From Pigoraptor vietnamica (taxonomy: Eukaryota > Opisthokonta > Filasterea), in NCBI GenBank assembly GCA_943704525.1, contig CALSCQ010002055.1, positions 1 through 13,348 of the forward strand: a DNA stretch of 13,348 nucleotides. Direction: 5' to 3'. Of this stretch, positions 11,481 through 13,348 are shown piece after piece; the first letter of the stretch is position 1, and each line of letters begins with the position of its first letter. The notes under the pieces are model-generated. The model did not search any database, was not told the origin of the DNA, and saw only the letters and a program-made list of their open reading frames with translations. Position numbers and translations under genes: made by a program.

Positions 11481-13262
11481 TCACATCTTTGCGTTGATTT
11501 TCCATATCTTGAGCTTAAAGCCGAGCAGTTCGGACATTACGGCAGAGAAGGCGGAGAGAACGACCATGCGCGTGATGTTGTAGAGAAGGGGGTTCATGGA
11601 AAGCCCCGAGATCTTGTACGGGCTCTCAAGTTCCTGCGCGGGCACAGGCACAGCTCCGGTTGGCCACACATAGGGGGTACTGGGTTGGGACAGAGGTGGC
11701 GGGGAAAAGTTCAAACGCGACCAGCCGCGCACCTTCAGGAGCTTAGTGGCCAATTTGAGGACATTGTTCGATATGACAAGCTCGCTCTTCTTGTGGGGCG
11801 CCTGCTCCATCCTCAGGTAGAGGTTGATCTGCGCGCGGGGCAATGAACAGACTGACGCAGACACCCGCCACACGCAGCGACCCACCTGCTCCGTCAGAAG
11901 GAGGCACGTATTCTGGTACTTTCGATTGATGCGCGCTCCAAGGGTCAGGAAACGCAAGAGGTACACGCTCAGCAGCATGCACCACAGCGCTATTTCCCAA
12001 TTGAACAGCGTCGTCAGAAACACCACGTCCCGCGTGGCGCCGAGCACCTGCGCCGCCATGATCCCGATCATGAAGAGCGCGAGGATGAACGAAGACGACA
12101 CGACAGTGTCGACGGATCGCTGTGGGCCCTTGCGCTGCACACAGACCGGCAATGAGCGAAAGCCGAACCCAGGCACTTCCTTGCGAACAAACACCCACTG
12201 CCACTGCGCCAACAAGGAGCGCCATACCTTCAAGTACGACCGCAGCGACAGCCACATCTTGATGTTGCAGACCTTGTGCAGGCGGAAGTGCGGTAACAGG
12301 CAACGACGAGCGCGTCGCATGGACGTCAGAACGCCGAAGTACTTGGCATAGAGAAACCGCTGGTGGTACGTCCGCTCCGCAACGGCCAGCGCAAAGAAGA
12401 ATGCGAGGGCAAGACAGAATGTACTGCACATCGAGGTGACAATGACGAACCGCGCCGTCCATGCCGGGCCCAGCGCAGCCACCAGCGCCACCCGCAGATC
12501 CATTTCGTTTGCGTCGGGCTCGCCAGCGCGCCCGAGGGGGCCCATGACGACGCGGTACACGGCGGGGAGCAGCGCCAAGGCGGCGGCGCCCACAATCGCC
12601 GTGAAAACGTACACCGCGCTTTCCTGTGACCGCGACACCTTGTCATTGATGGTGCTGCTCAGCTCTGGCAGCGTGAGCGACACCTTGTGACACACGTTCG
12701 ATGAGTCCCACACGCTCGCCGACACCCGCCCAACAACGGTCGGTGGCTCGGCCATTTCCGGCACATCCGACAGCAGGTGGTCGCCGACGCGGGAAGTTCC
12801 GGACATTCCAAGTCCGTGCCTTCGTGGCGGCCGACCCGCCGCGTGTCGCGCCGTCCCCCGCGCCGTGCGTCCCCGCGGTCGATTCGCCGCAGAGGGACCG
12901 TTCGATGCGTCGGGGTTTGCGGCCCCTTGCTCGTCTTCGGAGGACGAGTGCTGATGGTCGGCGTCAGAGTCCCCATCCGAATCGCTGTCGGACGAGTCGC
13001 CCGCCTCTCCCCGACCCGTGCCCACAAACGTCGTGGCGGCGACCTGCGCGTACACGATTCCCAGCACGACGAGGATGCCGAGCGGAAGAAACACCTCGAG
13101 CGACGACACGACGGCACTGAGAGGGCCATTGCGCGTATGGTTCGCGTTGCCGGGAACATACATCGCAGAGTCCGTGGTGTCATCCCACAGGTAGATGAAA
13201 ATCGCGATCGAATGAAGGACATAGAGAACGGTGCCAACAAGCCATGGCCCGACCGACAATTC
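11481..13262 (-). CDS. PHTF-family multi-pass membrane protein, C-terminal part
   Basis: Four exons are visible: 13262-12228, 12134-11886, 11828-11733 and 11633-11481, encoding 510 aa. The N-terminus is outside the window; animal PHTF1/2 have roughly 90-100 residues before the matching point. Homology to PHTF (putative homeodomain transcription factor, actually an ER-type membrane protein) is strong at the end: VAERTYHQRFLYAKYFGVLT, PHFRLHKVCNIKMWLSLRSY, KGPQRSVDTVVSS, LLTEQINLYLRMEQAPHKK, NNVLKLATKLLK and SMNPLLYNIT. About seven hydrophobic segments are seen, the first being WLVGTVLYVLHSIAIFIYLW. An acidic Ser/Asp stretch (about 12945-13010) and a basic, low-complexity loop follow the second segment. 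Molecular function is not established; animal PHTF1 has been linked to male germ cells and FEM1B binding. Tandem stops TGA-TAA end the gene. The first visible exon is set by acceptor TTCCAG|GAATTG after a CTAAC branch point; an acceptor at 13285 is an alternative. Confidence 0.88.
   Translation of the reverse strand, partial: ELSVGPWLVGTVLYVLHSIAIFIYLWDDTTDSAMYVPGNANHTRNGPLSAVVSSLEVFLPLGILVVLGIVYAQVAATTFVGTGRGEAGDSSDSDSDGDSDADHQHSSSEDEQGAANPDASNGPSAANRPRGRTARGTARHAAGRPPRRHGLGMSGTSRVGDHLLSDVPEMAEPPTVVGRVSASVWDSSNVCHKVSLTLPELSSTINDKVSRSQESAVYVFTAIVGAAALALLPAVYRVVMGPLGRAGEPDANEMDLRVALVAALGPAWTARFVIVTSMCSTFCLALAFFFALAVAERTYHQRFLYAKYFGVLTSMRRARRCLLPHFRLHKVCNIKMWLSLRSYLKVWRSLLAQWQWVFVRKEVPGFGFRSLPVCVQRKGPQRSVDTVVSSSFILALFMIGIMAAQVLGATRDVVFLTTLFNWEIALWCMLLSVYLLRFLTLGARINRKYQNTCLLLTEQVGRCVWRVSASVCSLPRAQINLYLRMEQAPHKKSELVISNNVLKLATKLLKVRGWSRLNFSPPPLSQPSTPYVWPTGAVPVPAQELESPYKISGLSMNPLLYNITRMVVLSAFSAVMSELLGFKLKIWKINAKM
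11634..11732 (-). other. PHTF-family intron, 99 nt, in frame and stop-free
   Basis: The borders are AAG|GTGCGC and GCGCAG|GAA, phase 0. Removing it joins KLATKLLK to ELESPYKISGLSMNP, which restores the animal PHTF spacing. If retained it would insert 33 residues without a stop or frameshift. Confidence 0.8.
11829..11885 (-). other. PHTF-family intron, 57 nt, in frame and stop-free
   Basis: The borders are CAG|GTGGGT and GCGCAG|ATC, phase 0. Removal joins LLTEQ to INLYLRMEQ, a contiguous motif in animal PHTF proteins. Retention would add 19 residues. It is the shortest intron in the window. Confidence 0.85.
12135..12227 (-). other. PHTF-family intron, 93 nt, in frame and stop-free
   Basis: The borders are AAG|GTATGG and GTGCAG|CGC, phase 0. 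Removal joins LSLRSYLK to RKGPQRSVD, the most conserved block of the family. Retention would add 31 residues with no stop. Confidence 0.85.
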
Positions 13263-13348
13263 CTGGAAGTGCCCGCCGGTTAGGCTGATAGAGGGCAGGA
13301 GAAACAGAAAAGAGAAGGGAGACACGAGGAAGAGAGAGGGAGAAGGGG
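13263..13348 (-). other. Pyrimidine-rich 3' end of a PHTF-family intron, cut by window end
   Basis: On the minus strand about 60 nt of nearly pure C/T run from the window edge to 13289. They are followed by CTAAC (13283-13279) and TTCCAG (ending at 13263). This is a textbook polypyrimidine tract, branch point and acceptor order, though the tract is long for so compact a genome. The frame is also open through it, so coding sequence cannot be formally excluded. Confidence 0.6.

Overview
This is GC-rich nuclear eukaryotic DNA that encodes five conserved proteins in a compact layout. Genes are split by many short introns (57-106 nt) with GT...AG borders, and CTRAY-like branch points are visible in several of them. 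Exon models were made by matching donor and acceptor phase to conserved protein motifs, and every join described keeps frame. The organism looks like a unicellular opisthokont, possibly an early-diverging fungus. Apd1-type ferredoxin and CCCH-DUF1771-Smr proteins are familiar in fungi. The Cdc25 catalytic loop ([10 protein letters not shown]) and a PHTF-family membrane protein instead look animal-like. This placement is inference from memory of the families, not from a search.

Layout. Positions 1-88 look like the 3' end of an intron. 89-1179 (+) encodes a three-finger CCCH / DUF1771 / Smr RNA-binding protein whose first exon lies outside the window. 2251-1252 (-) is a two-exon Apd1/sucrase-ferredoxin-like thioredoxin-fold [2Fe-2S] protein with a GC-AG intron and a myristoylation-type N-terminus; it converges on the first gene with 72 bp between. 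2252-3856 is a 1.6-kb divergent intergenic region. It holds three copies of TTACGTCA (a bZIP ATF/CREB-type site), a 71-bp tandem duplication, an unrecognised open frame, and a probable upstream Cdc25 exon. 3857-5720 (+) is a nine-exon Cdc25 phosphatase. 11284-5823 (-) is a complete nine-exon GCN2 eIF2alpha kinase of 1629 aa (RWD, pseudokinase, kinase, HisRS-like, C-terminal domain), convergent with Cdc25 at 102 bp. Its short leader carries a TATA-like element and a five-codon upstream ORF. 13262-11481 (-) is the C-terminal 510 aa of a PHTF-family membrane protein, cut by the window end.

The genes do not form an operon or an evident single pathway. Two touch translation and mRNA quality control (GCN2; Smr/CCCH), one drives the cell cycle (Cdc25), one is redox/Fe-S (Apd1), and one is an ER-type membrane protein (PHTF). 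The features most worth a second look are the clustered bZIP sites, the uORF in front of the kinase whose product controls uORF-dependent translation, the PHTF introns that all stay in frame without stops, and the GC-AG intron. No mobile element, CRISPR array, tRNA, rRNA, virus or toxin gene was recognised.
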